Positions 51,290 to 62,924 of a stretch of DNA of 64,000 nt are shown one piece after another; positions within the stretch are counted from its first letter, which is position 1, and the number at the start of each line of letters is the position of its first letter. The position numbers and the translations under genes are program-made. The notes under the pieces are model-generated. The model saw only the letters and a program-made list of their open reading frames with translations. It searched no databases and was not told where the DNA came from. This stretch comes from Lepidostoma basale (Eukaryota; Arthropoda; Insecta; Trichoptera; Lepidostomatidae): positions 620,001-684,000 of the forward strand of contig JAHDVF020000068.1 of assembly GCA_022606425.2 (NCBI GenBank), written 5' to 3'.

Positions 51290-51665
51290 TGCTTTGCTGG
51301 AAAGTATGCCACTAAAAATATCATAATGTGCCATGTTGCAACAACACCAACAACACTACTACCAAGTCCAACTCTAGCGTCCTCAAGTGGACTCTCAGGC
51401 CCCGCGAACCCCGGCCAATGTGACCACTGTCATAGCAGATAGAGAGAGAGAGGGGGAACGGCAAATTTCCAGCGCCATAAAACTGGATACTCCCAGCTAA
51501 GGGAACGAAACCCCGACAAAATATCCTCCAGAGAAGGCAAGGGGAAACCACTCTGGGCAAACTCCCCAGGACATCACTATGAACCGTCTGGAACAGGACA
51601 GAGGGGCCCACGCCAGGGTGATAGCCGATGTCGAGGGGAACTGACATAGCACTCCAAAAAGAAGA
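51290..51665 (+). mobile_element. RTE-like family H, 3' end
   Basis: GGACAGAGGGGCCCACGCCA, GGGTGATAGCCGATGTCGAG and a tail with CTCCAAAAAGAAGA. The same ending (GCGATAGCCGACGTCGG, ACATGGCACTCCAAGAAT) occurs at 56735-56825. Coding is badly broken. Confidence 0.55.
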
Positions 51666-51699
51666 TACTTAACACATCCATAGCTTTTGAATGAATCAA

Positions 51700-52790
51700 T
51701 TTCCTTTAGCACTCATGACCACAACTTGGTATTGCACTCAGTTTTTGCAACACATCTCCAGCGCAATGTTGTATTTTAGTACTCTGTAGATCTTGAGAAG
51801 GAACCACTGAATATGTGAAGTGAGAAAAATGGTTTAAGAGGTATGTCATTGTGAACATGGGAGAGTAGGATGTCACTACAATGATAAACAGACTAGTTGC
51901 CATAAGTGCGACCTGCGGAAAATTCGGTTGAAGAAGCAATTGCTCAGAAAGCTGTCTATTTGGCGCTGGGTTATCTGCTTTGTTCAAATGCAAATGCTTT
52001 ACTGAAGTCCAGATAAAAAATATGAATGTGTGCGTGTTGAAGTTTTGATAAACGAGTTCAACTACACAAAGTAGCTGATGCTGTAAGCATGGAGACTGTG
52101 TTGAATATTTGGAATGATGCTCTGTTATTCTGAGTCTTATTTTTTTTTTTTTCAATAGTTTACTATTGAAGGAAAGAAGGCTAATTGACCTGTGATTCTC
52201 CCGAGCTGTCGAGTCTTTGCCAAGATTGGGAAGGAGGATAACGTCTACAATTTTGTAGGCTTTCGGAAAATATCAGAGTCTAAGGGATGCGTTGAAGAAT
52301 GCAGTCAACGAACAAACAAACTTTGAGGAGAGTGAAAAAATTTTGAGGAGAAGTGATTTGAGAATTTTTTTAGAAATTTTATCTGTTGCTTCATCTCTCA
52401 GTGAGGTAAATGAAATCAGTGGGGATGAAGGGGTTGCAGTTGGCAATTGTGAAAAATGGGATTCAATTTAAACCCTAAAATATGGATTGCCCCATTGGTT
52501 GTTCATCTTGAATTTGTCTTCTAGGTTCGATTCAAATATTTCTATCCTGTCGGGGGTGTTAGATGGCGCTATTCTATTTAAACCTTGTATTGGCGGCATT
52601 ATTCAGTGGGGCCTGGGAAGGTTTTTGAATAATTTTCAGAAGGGTGTCTGGACTTAGTTTGACGACTCTAGTATTTAAGATATTTTTGTTGAAATGGTTA
52701 GAGTGTCAGAAGCCACGATAAAGACATGCTCGATTTTGTAAATAGTCAATAAGTTCGTTATCTTGTCAGGGGTAGAATATATTCAGTCAT
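51700..52790 (-). mobile_element. Jockey-like reverse-transcriptase region
   Basis: Minus strand across several breaks: PDTLLKIIQK, ISFTSLRDEATDKISKKILK, AFFNASLRL, then AYKIVDVILLPNLGKDSTAR and ENHRSISLLSFNSKLLKK, matching the RT fingers signature (W.ADVI..PKPGKD...YRPISLL..SKLFEK). The part at 51706-52155 should hold the palm but is too decayed to identify. Confidence 0.65.
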
Positions 52791-53145
52791 TATATATTTC
52801 AATGTAAATTTAGGTATTTGTATCATTGATGTTATATTTTAAAAATATATCTTAGTTAATTTTAGTCTCTCGGTACATTTTAATAGAGGTGATTTTAGCA
52901 TACCACATAATTTATTCTTGTTCGTGTTTTAACATTCCTTTAATTCTTCTAGAAACATCTAAACATTTATGCACTCAGCCAGTAAAAATATATCTACCTC
53001 TCTCTAACTCAAAGGAACTTCTCAGTATCTCTCATTCTAACGGGTGACAGATCCGAGAAGGAGAAGAACAGTTTATTTCGACATAACCAAAGAATCCACG
53101 CGACTTCGGTTTTCAAAAAACGTGATCTAAAACAATATAATAAAA
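52791..53145 (+). promoter_or_regulatory. 5' flank and UTR of CCT3
   Basis: No TATA box is obvious. TCTCTCATTCTAACGGGTGA near 53030-53050 is followed by a purine-rich stretch. The start site cannot be placed. The ATG context is AAAAATG. Confidence 0.35.
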
Positions 53146-56100
53146 ATGTTTGGCTCTCAGGCTCCGATTTTAGTGTTAAGTACGTATTTATTTAGGATAA
53201 ATTGAGATGTTTGTGAATTTATTCATTGTTTCTTATGTGTATTAATGGTTTATTTATCTTTAGGTCAGAATACAAAGAGGGAATCGGGCCGGAAAGTTCA
53301 AATTGAAAATATTAATGCCGGAAAAGTAAGATGATATTTTAAATTTTAAGTTCCAGATATTTTACTTTGTTTCATATTGTTTAATTTAAAACTGTTAAAC
53401 ACGTATTAGTAATTTAATTTCTTTACACGCCGAACCTAACCTAATATAATATGTTTGTGTGGGCGGAGCCATCTGAAACTTAAATGCATAATTTTGGGTT
53501 TAGGCGATCGCCGATGTCATCAGGACATGCCTCGGTCCAAGAGCTATGCTGAAGATGCTCATGGACCCGATGGGGGGAATAGTCATGACCAATGACGGCA
53601 ACGCTATCCTTAGAGAGATCACAGTACAGCATCCTGCAGCAAAATCTATGATTGAGATTGCCAGAACCCAAGATGAGGAGGTAGGAATATGTTATGTTAA
53701 ATTTAATAATTTATTTCACAAATTTTGTTAACCTGTTCGCATCGATAGCCGTCATATATTGTTTTGGAACTTTGCAGTAATTGTAGTGACATACATTGTA
53801 AGAATTTGGAACCACAAATGATTCCAATGCTTACCTACATCTATCCTTTACAGAAATCTGTAAAGATAATAAATAAAATGTGTTTAACTTCGTCATAATT
53901 ACGGTTTACATGCGCGCTGTCAGTAAATCACATCTGTGAAGTATCCCGTCAGCCGTCATTATACTATATTTGTTTTTCCTGCGTCTCGCGCATTTTATTT
54001 TCGACATTTCGTTGTATATTATCTGTTATTTATTACAGAACTGTGAATATAACGCGCCATATTAACGGTACGATTCGTATTTGACCGAGGCGTAAGGAAC
54101 AACAGAACAACTCGTTCTAGTAGAAAAAATATAAATACTTTTATTAAATGAAGTTTAATCCATCGGCTCACAGGAGAAATTTGATTTGATGTCCCAACAA
54201 AGTCACTTCCAACAGGTGGGGGAGCAATAGCCTTCGGGGCTATACTCCCGAAAGGCAATATCCTAGATAGAGTAACTAACTAACCATCAAGCCGTCTCGC
54301 TGAATGGGGTAGGCAGAAAGAATGGACTGCCACACTTTTCTTTCTTGACATATTTCTCTCGCTTCCTCAACATTCATACATCGTGTCATGCACGCGCGTC
54401 GATTTCTCTGACTCCTCACGTGGCCGACATTCAATATTTGATTTATTCGATCGTGCCACGTTTTCCTCGGTCTTCCTCTATTTCTAGTTCCATTTACATC
54501 GTTAACATATACTTTTTTTTTTTTCATGTGTCCAAACCATCCTATTGATCCTTTCATTATTTTGTTCATAACACCATCATTCACACCGCATTCACTTTTT
54601 ATATTTTCATTTGACACTATCATACATAAAGTATCCTCACATTCGTCTAAGCAATCTCATTTCTACTGCATTTATTCTACTTTCATCCTTCTTTTGCCAG
54701 TTCCATGCTTCGCTTCCATACAGTAGGTTCCGTACAAGAACACCATTGTGCAGTGCCATTTTAGGTTTTTTGGATAGACTTCTGTTTGCGATGACAACCT
54801 CAAGTGCACCATTCACTTTGTTGCCTGCCCTAACCCTTCTTTCAATATCCTTCTCCACCTGCCCGTTTTTTGTAAACATACTGCCCAAATATACAAACTC
54901 ATCTAATTGCTCCAGATTTTCAGCATTCACGCTAATGCTGCAGACTGCCATGATTTATTATTGTAGATATATATTTATTATCTTATAGGTAGAGTATGAT
55001 TGCATTTGTGGTTACAAGTAGTTTGTGCATTAGTGACTAATTGTTCCTATTTGTATCTCCTTCAGGTGGGAGATGGTACAACATCCGTGATAGTGCTAGC
55101 GGGAGAGATCCTCGCCGTGTCGGAGCAGTTCCTTCAGCAGAACATGCACCCCACCGCCATCATCCGCCAGTACCGGCAGGCTCTCGAAGATGCTGTGCAG
55201 ATTTTGGAAACCAAAGCCTCCATCCCTATTGATATCAATGATACCAAGAAACTCAAGGATGTGGTAAGTTTTATTTGACATTCTAATCAATTCCATATCA
55301 GATGTATAATTCAGTTTTTGTGTACAATAATGACAAACTATCACGCCCATTCTCCGGAAAGGTAGTCAGAAAGGATGGACCGCCATACTACTATATCCTG
55401 TCGTAGAGTCCGTTCACTACAGGGAGATTGTTTGCAATAGTATGAATGACGGTGCGTTTACAAAAAATCTGGACCCTATTTTTATTTTATTTTTATATGA
55501 TTGGAAAACCAGAAAATGTTTCAATCATATATTCAAACATTGAAATAAATACACGTGTTATTTTTTTATTAACAAAAATGCTATCGGCTATGTTGTAAAG
55601 ATTATAAAAATTAAGTTTGTTAAAATTATAATTTGTTTATTGATATTTTCTTGGAAAAACGACTAATAATAATAAAGATACTTTTTTTTTTCCCTTTATG
55701 GATTTCAATTACAATATTTAATTCTTGCAGTTTATCTGAAGGATATTATAACTAGTTATTATAAAATTTCTTTCTGTATTATGTATTTATACTGTACAGA
55801 GCTGACACAGCCAAGCTTGGGGTCCATGGGCTATCTATATATGTTCCGACATTCGCCTTACAGCTGAGGAAACCATTGAAAACCTTAACCGGAACATTTA
55901 GGGGGACTATGGGGAGAATAAAATGATGTTGGAAAATGTTTATTATATAAGAACAATTGTGTGCACTTAATGTAGCTTAAAACAATGTGGAGATGAGATT
56001 CACTGCAATAATGATACTATACAATGTTAAAATTCAAAAGCATTCGTTGTTTTTATTTAATTATTTTGAATATCTATTTGGTGTCTGGAAGTTCCCATGC

Positions 56101-59100
56101 TGGATTTATTATTATATAAATCTTCAAGATATTTGTGAACATTTAAAACAATCTCCTTTGCTTGCCCTAAAAGTGACTGTCCTCTTCCTAATTTCGACAT
56201 GGTAAATTTGCGATTAATCAAAAATAAAAATAATATTTTAAAAACACCCCTGCAAAACGAGTACTTTTCTGAATCACTGTGTATATGTCAACGTCTCGGA
56301 ACATACTAACGGCCGTTCGGCGTATTTGATTCGGCGACCAGTCAAATCGCAATAAATATTGCCACACTAACACTTATTTACCAGATCTTCGGTTTGTGAA
56401 TGAACTCTACCTATCTAGGTTTCCTCTACATTCATAATAATAATAATTAGGCTATGTGTATAGTGATATTTTTGTGAATAACTCACCTCGGGCGCTTACG
56501 ACGATGACTTACGACGACGACTTCTAACCTGGTCGACTACCGCAAAACAGCGCTGATCCAGAGTCTACTGTATCCGTTATATTACTGATGGGTATCCAGC
56601 ACAAATTGTTTATCTCCCGACTTGCACAACTAACCAGCCTCTGGTGATTCTGGTGGGGAGAACAAACTGCTGATCGAGTACATTTAGTTATGTTTTTTCA
56701 TTTCATCTGGTTAGTTTCGGAGGGTGGGGGAGTTGTTCCATCTGCCACAGGACAGAGAGGCTTACACCAGAGCGATAGCCGACGTCGGAAGGACCTGACA
56801 TGGCACTCCAAGAATAAGAAGAAGTTTTAAAAGGCCATATTCATAAATTCTAGATAAAATACGTTGTCAAAGCATGTTCTCTGTTGTAGGATTCATAAAC
56901 TTTTCTGACGGAACTATTTGTTCACAGGTGAGGTCGTGTGTCGGAACCAAGTTTATTGGGCGGTGGTCAGAACTGGCGGTGAACATTGCCCTCGATGCTG
57001 TGAGGACAGTTATGATAAAAGAGAATGGCCGCACAGAAGTTGATATCAAGCGGTGAGTTACATTTTATTTTATTTCAGCCTTCTTCTATCTGCTCCTGGA
57101 TTTTGACCTCTTTCATTTTTATCCACCCTGTTTTGTCCCTTTCGCATCCAGGTCCTCCTGGCTATTCGAGCAATGTCATCAGTCCATCTTTTAGGTGGTC
57201 TTCCGACACTCCCATTCCTTGTTCAAAGCGTAAATATACATTTTTTGATACCAAGTATAAACAATACTTACTTACTTTCTATGGCCATACAACTCTTGAA
57301 GAGTTTTAGCCTCCTCGATGATTTTCCTCCAAGCTCCTCAATCCTGCGCCTTTTGCTCCCGGCAGTCTGTTTCGCCCAACCTAGCCAGATCAGCCAGAAC
57401 ATTACCCATTAGGCGCTGTCTAGGTATTCCAAGAGGTCTTACTCCGGTTGGTCTAGACGCGTACAAGGTCTTGATTGCTCTGGTCTCTCCGGTTCGTCAT
57501 ACGTGCCCAATCCATTCTAGGCGGCCGGCTCTCACGGTGCTCGTTATAAGGGACTCCTGGAACATCGTACACATCTCACTAGCATTTAATTGCCTTTAAA
57601 AAAAAACATTTAATTATTATCATTAATCTTTCCAGATACGCTAAAGTGGAAAAGATCCCTGGTGGATCCATCGACCAGTCGTGTGTCCTGAGTGGCGTGA
57701 TGGTGAACAAAGATGTGACGCATCCCAAGATGAAGAGGTACATTGAGAACCCTCGTATAGTTCTACTGGACTGCCCATTGGAGTACAAGAAAGGAGAGAG
57801 CCAGACCAATGTGGAAATCATGGAGGAGCAGGTAAAAATATGTTATTATTTCTGTCCCAAACAGCTATAACTTTTCGAAATTCGTCGCCGAGTGAATAGT
57901 GCTTTGACTGCCACACCGAAGGTCCCGGGTTTGATTCCCGGCGATGGCAGTGTGATTGTCACACTGTCGATGGATTAGCTGCCTATCACAAGTCACGAGA
58001 ATCAATATGATAGCCATACCTTTTAAATCAATTTGACTCGCGGTGTAATGATGTAAAAAACGATTCAACAAAATAATTATAATAACTGCTACAACAAAGG
58101 CCCCGGTTTGATTTCCAGTGATGACAGTGTGAAATAAAATCTCATGCAGCCTTTTGTCTGGTAGAATTCCCGTCTCAATAAAAATTGTGATATTCTAGCT
58201 ACTTATCACATGTTACAATAATCAATATGATACCCTTTACATCATTTTGGCTCGTGCTGTTATGATGTAAAGAGGGGTTCAACATTAACCTCTCCGCTAG
58301 TGAGTTTTTTTTTACTTAACTGTATCTCGGGAGTTAGTTCTCGTGGCAAATGGTTGTCACTCTATGAGAAATCGTCACCTGAGAGTAAGAAGGTTCCAAC
58401 TGACAAAAGTAAAAAGCTGAGAAAAATGAAGTCAAATTTTTGTTGGTATCGGGTGTGTATCTTGGAATAAAGGAGTTTTATTCCAATTTCCAGAGATTCT
58501 TTTACCGAGAAACGTGTAAATTTTGTCTGGCAACAGTTGGAATAATAAAGTTCTAAATTTAAATGAATCCTTCTTCAGTGAATCGTGTTTTGAATTATCA
58601 GATGGAACTTGATTCTTTTCGTAACATAAAAATGATGACAATATTACATGTTTTTATTAATTGTACGTATAGATAAGGTTAGTAAGAACCCTTTTCACGA
58701 AAAAAAGCCAAATGTGAAATGGCTGGTTGCGTCACTCCCAATGATCCTGCCAATTCTTGTTGCGTTTGACACGAGTCTTGATCAAGTAATGCCTCCAATT
58801 CTGCATCTTCGAAAACCTTCTCTCTTCCACCGCCATGCTGGTCTTCGAAGTTAAAATCACCGTTCTTGAAGCGTTGAAACCACTCTCGGCACGTTCTTTC
58901 ACTAATAGCGGCCTCACCATAGGTATTTGAGAGCATTCGATGAGCCTCAGCCGCAGATTTCTTCATATTAAAGCATAAAATTAAAACCTCTCGCAAATGA
59001 CGAGAATTTGGCTCGTACGCTGACATGTTTAATCGGGAATAACTTTATGATACAGACACAAATCGACTAATATTTCGATGGCGTTATGTTTACAAATACT

Positions 59101-60919
59101 TAAGCTTATTGTTTGACATCTATGATCTATTTATTCCAACTACCACTTACCGCTACTGCCATCTATTGCAAAACGGCGGAAGCAAAGTTATGCACCTAAT
59201 ATTTAAATCAGACTGCGCTTGTACTATAGGCACGGACGCGTCGGTGAGTCCATACTCCTTAGAGACTTTTTTCTAATGGACGCGCCCGTGCGTCCATACT
59301 CACGGAGAGGTTAAAATGTATTACATATTTAATATGAGTGCATTTAATGCAGTTGATCAACATTTACATCAGGAAAGGATAAATTAAAACGGAGCAGTTT
59401 AAGTCTTGATTTAAATTCTGGCGGTCTTTCAATGCACTTGAGGTCTATGGGAAGTTTGTTTTAAGCTGAAGGATACCATTCCGGCTCAGATTATCTGCTC
59501 TTCGCAGAAGACATTGTTGATCGCTATGTAGACTGCATTATGCACTATGCATTGAGTCTCGGTAATGAAGCTTTTGATATATGGGCTGGCGCTATGTCCA
59601 GCAGAGCTTGTATTGTATCTACCTAAACTAGCTGACTAACTAACCATCGCGCCGTCTCTCCGAAGGGGTAGGCAGAATGAATGGACTGCCACACTTTTCT
59701 TTCCTGACATATTTCTCTCGCTTGCTCAACATTTATACATTGTGTCGTGCACATGCGTCGATTTCTCTTACTCCCCACGTGGCCGACATTCAATATTTGA
59801 TTTATTTGATTGTGCCACATTTTCCTCGGTCTTCCTCTATTTCTAGTTCCATTTACATCGTTATCTATCTATATATAAAAATGAAGTCTCGTCTTCTATT
59901 TTTTTAACTCAATGGACTCTGCAACCAATTGACTGATCTTGGTGATGTTATTACTTTTCATTAATATTACTTTGGTTAAGGTACAGAATTTTTGTTTTGT
60001 GGGTCTTAGTCAATGAATTAATGAATAATATGAGTCCAATTTTTACGGTTCATTATTGCTTAGCATAGATAATTCTCTCTGTCTCTAATTTATACGAGGT
60101 ATGTTCAAAAAGTATCGCGAATTTTGAATTTCCGCCGGTTACGTATATTCGATTTTTGATTTTTTTGTGGCGTTATGTTGGTACTCATGTCTCTCACTTA
60201 TGCCGATAAGTTCGGCCAGTTTGAATGTTCAGTTAATTTTTGAGAGCCACTTTGCTTGCACGTGTTTTGTCTCGTCTTCGATTTTTGCCCACTCCAAAAA
60301 AATGGATCAAAGAATCTGTATCAAATTTTGAGTGAAAAACAAAATTAAGTCCCCGGACGCATTCCGAATGTTGACTTTTTGACCAAAACAACACACCAAT
60401 AATGCCGCAGCCACCGTATTCCCCAGATCTGACCCCCTGTGACTTTTTCTTGTTCCCGAAACTGAAGAGGCCCATGAAAGGACGACGCTAGGCTACGATT
60501 GAGGAGATAAAGACGGCATTGAAGGAGGAGCTGAACAAGATCACAAAAAATGATTTTTTGGGGTGCTTCGAGGATTGAAAAAAAAGGATTGAATAATATC
60601 TGGTTGGGATTACTTTAAAGGGGACAAAATAGAAATTCATGAATATATAAATAATTTTTGAAAAAACACAAAATTCGCGATACTTTTTGAACGGACCTCG
60701 TATTTGAAAATGAAGTCTGTTTTGAAGTCAAACTGTAAAGTAAGTTGGTTTTTGGTTTGTTTAGGACTTCACAAGAATGCTGCAGTTGGAGGAGGAGCAT
60801 GTGCTGCGCCTGTGCAATGACATTATTGCGCTCAAGCCTGACCTGGTCTTCACGGAGAAGGGTGTCTCCGACCTTGCCCAGCACTACCTGCTCAAGGCTG
60901 ATATTACGGTCATCAGACG
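53146..60919 (+). CDS. CCT3: T-complex protein 1 subunit gamma (CCT gamma), 5' seven exons
   Basis: Coding exons: 53146-53179, 53264-53325, 53504-53680, 55066-55263, 56928-57052, 57636-57831, 60765-60919; all junctions GT-AG and in frame, giving 315 of about 545 residues. Gamma subunit of the cytosolic hetero-oligomeric chaperonin TRiC/CCT, which folds actin, tubulin and other proteins using ATP. It starts [23 protein letters not shown]-binding signatures: [10 protein letters not shown], then [11 protein letters not shown] (GDG-type nucleotide loop follows as [14 protein letters not shown], split at the exon 3/4 boundary). Intermediate/apical domain blocks: [80 protein letters not shown]. It ends at a phase-2 donor CG|gtaatt; the remaining exons lie beyond 64000, as nothing from 60920 on matches. 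Introns 3, 4, 5 and 6 are loaded with transposon fragments. Coding sequence is intact and conserved. Confidence 0.97.
53681..54272. other. CCT3 intron 3, unassigned part
   Basis: At 54030-54250 the sequence looks unlike its flanks (GGGGGAGCAATAGCCTTCGG, GAAATTTGATTTGATGTCCC) and may be an unidentified element end. No gene. Confidence 0.35.
54273..54955 (-). mobile_element. RTE-like family A in CCT3 intron 3
   Basis: Minus strand: [60 protein letters not shown] (54951-54637), a frame break, then [15 protein letters not shown] and [20 protein letters not shown] to the CTAACTAACC tail. Among the longest copies. Confidence 0.85.
55334..55405 (-). mobile_element. RTE-like family A 3' scrap in CCT3 intron 4
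   Basis: AACTATCACGCCCATTCTCC and GGACCGCCATACTACTATAT match the family A end in reverse. Confidence 0.6.
55406..56174. other. CCT3 intron 4, one short repeat
   Basis: The only recognised content is the 55843-55890 repeat shared with 48319-48405. Otherwise AT-rich. Confidence 0.45.
56175..56500 (-). repeat. Transposon 5' end (inverted copy of 7173-7440) and an L2 tail
   Basis: 56175-56405 reads, reversed, from TTCACAAACCGAAGATC to TTTACCATGTCGAAATTAGG. 56436-56500 is the L2-like tail (ATAATAATAATTAGGCTATG, GTGAATAACTCACCTCGGGC) seen at 36560. Confidence 0.5.
56735..56825 (+). mobile_element. RTE-like family H, 3' end scrap
   Basis: CCACAGGACAGAGAGGCTTA and GCGATAGCCGACGTCGG then GAATAAGAAGAAG, as at 51590-51665. 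Confidence 0.5.
57240..57580 (-). mobile_element. RTE-like family F2 3' end in CCT3 intron 5
   Basis: Minus strand in shifting frames: PLITSTV-like, [12 protein letters not shown], [19 protein letters not shown] and [17 protein letters not shown]. The TACTTACTTACTTTC stretch at 57265 is its tail. Same family as 30190-30660. Confidence 0.6.
57882..58290 (+). repeat. Two tandem tRNA-SINE copies
   Basis: 57882-58075 has a full head (GTCGCCGAGTGAATAGTG, GGTCCCGGGTTTGATTCCCG) and body ending in (AAT)n. 58080-58290 is a second, head-degenerate copy (GGCCCCGGTTTGATTTCCAG). Same family as 23484. Confidence 0.75.
58668..59203 (-). mobile_element. mariner-like 5' half with transposase N-terminus
   Basis: The minus frame from 59026 encodes [39 protein letters not shown] and [19 protein letters not shown], then [28 protein letters not shown]: the paired helix-turn-helix DNA-binding domain of mariner transposases. 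Upstream, near 59204, TTAGGTGCATAACTTTGCTT is the terminal repeat style of insect mariners. It breaks off after residue ~105; the DDE domain is missing. Confidence 0.85.
59330..59625 (-). mobile_element. L2/CR1-like 3' fragment
   Basis: Minus strand: [24 protein letters not shown] block (short LP.DL, FKSRLK), the final ORF2 segment of L2/CR1 elements, then AACATTTACATCAGGA. Frameshifted. Confidence 0.5.
59631..59870 (-). mobile_element. RTE-like family A 3' end in CCT3 intron 6
   Basis: [20 protein letters not shown] and [20 protein letters not shown] on the minus strand, tail CTAACTAACC at 59636. Confidence 0.8.
59871..60092. other. No gene seen
   Basis: AT-rich intron sequence. Confidence 0.5.
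60095..60700 (+). mobile_element. mariner-like deletion derivative (606 bp) with intact ends
   Basis: Terminal inverted repeats of ~33 bp: CGAGGTATGTTCAAAAAGTA (left) and, reversed at the right end, CGAGGTCCGTTCAAAAAGTA, flanked by TA on both sides. Inside, a transposase N-terminus (MDQRICIKF, then VKNKI, DAFRMLT) is joined directly to its C-terminus [20 protein letters not shown] and [20 protein letters not shown], so the middle was deleted. It ends 64 bases before CCT3 exon 7. Confidence 0.85.
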
Positions 60920-61085
60920 GTAATTACAGTTCTCCACATCATATGCTATGATATCTGTCTTACCTTTCCTAATCATTTAGAACAGTTGTTCCCAATTTGT
61001 TTTTCCTCACACTCGCGTACCCAATGAAGGAAGAAGATGAAGTCACTTTTTTTTTTAACATTTATTACCATCAAAATACGGTTCT
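60920..61085. other. CCT3 intron 7 start, no other feature
   Basis: Short intron sequence before a family A copy. Confidence 0.5.
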
Positions 61086-61570
61086 AACTAACTAACTAAC
61101 TAACCATCACGCCGTCTCCCCGAAGGTAGGCAGAAAGAATGGACTGCCACACTTTTCTTTCCTGACATATTTCTTTCGCTTCCTCAACATTCATACATCG
61201 TGTCATGCACGCGCGTCGATTTCTCTGACTCCTCACATGGCCGACATTCAATATTTGATTTATTTGATCGTGCCACGCTTTCCTCGGTCTTCCTCTATTT
61301 CTGGTTCCATTTACATCATTAACATATAATTTTTTTACCATTCTTTCTTCATTCATTCTTTCAATATGTCCAAACCATCTTAACGATCCTTTCATTATTT
61401 TGTTCATGACACCATCATTCGCACCGCATTCACTTCTTATATTTTCATTCGGCACTCTTATCATACACAGAGTATCCACACATTCTTCTAAGAGATCTCA
61501 TTTCAACTGCATTTATTCTACTTTCATCCTTCTTTTGCCAGTTCCATGCTTCGCTTCCATACATAATACG
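61086..61570 (-). mobile_element. RTE-like family A, 3' module with long open frame
   Basis: 127 codons (61479-61096): [60 protein letters not shown], ending near [18 protein letters not shown] after a 1-2 base loss in the CCCCTCCGGGG end. Tail CTAACTAACTAACTAACC. Confidence 0.85.
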
Positions 61571-62029
61571 GTTCTAAGGATGGTGAAAATCAGTTTAACC
61601 CTTTACGGTCCACAAAAAAAAAAAGTTCCATCAGGTTCACAATAGATTTACAGAATTACAGGGTAAAACAATGCATCCAGGTTTTTTTTGTTAATAAAAC
61701 TGGTTTTATGTTTACAATTTTATTTCATTTTGAATGTATGGAATAATGCTCTAATTTTTACATTTTATACACAAATAGTTTGAATTCACCGTTCACTTCC
61801 TTCGTATATTCTTCATCACTACTTTCAAACATGTTGTCGATGCATTTTTAAGTAATTCTAAGCATTTTGAGAGGTTCGAATTTTTAGAATAATAGTATCG
61901 GTAATAATAATTATCAAGTTGTTTGCACACGCATGGGTCAAGTGTAACTGATGGCGGCGGCCGGACATCCGAGTGACACGTACCGAGCCAGCCCTTTAAA
62001 ACAAACCTTTTGTATCATTCTCGGGCAGA
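61571..62029. other. No gene seen
   Basis: AT-rich intron sequence. No CCT3 exon is visible. Confidence 0.5.
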
Positions 62030-62525
62030 AAGTGAAATCCAGTATTCGTATACAAGTATACATTCACAAAAAATATTTGTAATCATTCTAGTCAATTCTT
62101 TGGCATAAAGATAGGAGTGATATCTCCAGGCGGCTTCTAAACAATGCGCTAATGGCGATAGCCTTCACATTGTGTTAATAAAGTAGTTTGCTAAATGCTA
62201 AAAATTTATTCTCCATAGATGGCGTTAGTGTGTGGATTATATAGATTAATCTTAAAAAGATTAACATATGTAATCAAATCTACATAGATGGCGTATTGAA
62301 ACTGACATGTGGAAATAAGCATAGATTTGTAACATATATACAACCTCCAAAAATTTGTCTTTACATGGTCATAAAGAAATAGGTGGAATGGGTAATGTTG
62401 TAATTACATAAAGCGTGCGCTTAACCCAACCAATGACAGGTCATAAGTCCTGTAAACACCTTGATCAACCATATTCAGTTTCCAGTTTGCATCTTCGTCT
62501 CTATTGAGCTACAATTAAATTTCAG
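62030..62525. repeat. Repeat family F copy
   Basis: GTGATATCTCCAGGCGGCTT, AACAATGCGCTAATGGCGAT, AATGACAGGTCATAAGTCCT and CATCTTCGTCTCTATTGAGC in the same order as 41005-41475. Confidence 0.7.
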
Positions 62526-62924
62526 AAAGTTACATATGTTCATAAAAACCATGGAATCCTCGTCCCAGTATACCGCTACACTAAATACGAGTGTGAAAAA
62601 AATATGTTTGCTTGTATTTTGACACTAAAAGAAGAAAAATGTCGAATGATATTCGATATAAGACTCACTGGAATAAAGTCGATGTCGAATGTCATTCGAC
62701 ATAGGACCAGAAAGGGTTATTGTGCACGTATTTCTTTGTATAATTTTGAAAAATTTGGTTGATTTTTGGTCAGCTTCAGTCTGGAGTTGTTTTCGAGTTA
62801 AAGTCTGTGACGATGTTTAGTTTCTAACTTTGTTGTGGCCAAAAATTCACTCTCACAAAGGTATCTCGTGCAAAATGGTAGTAAATATTTTATTGCTGCT
62901 TTGCTGACACGTTGGCACAAGAAC
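62526..62924. other. No gene seen
   Basis: Direct word repeats TGTCGAATG(A/T)(C/T)ATTCGA near 62640 and 62683 (palindromic TCGAATGTCATTCGA). No coding content. Confidence 0.45.

Noticed and set aside
58679..59026. Domesticated DNA-binding protein from mariner
   Set aside because: The helix-turn-helix domain is open, but it is truncated, ends in unrelated sequence, lies antisense in a CCT3 intron and shows no sign of splicing to another exon.
4535..62590. Near-miss octamers such as TACTCGTG (4535) and TACGAGTG (62585)
   Set aside because: Not exact and no empty-site comparison is available, so they were left out of the count.
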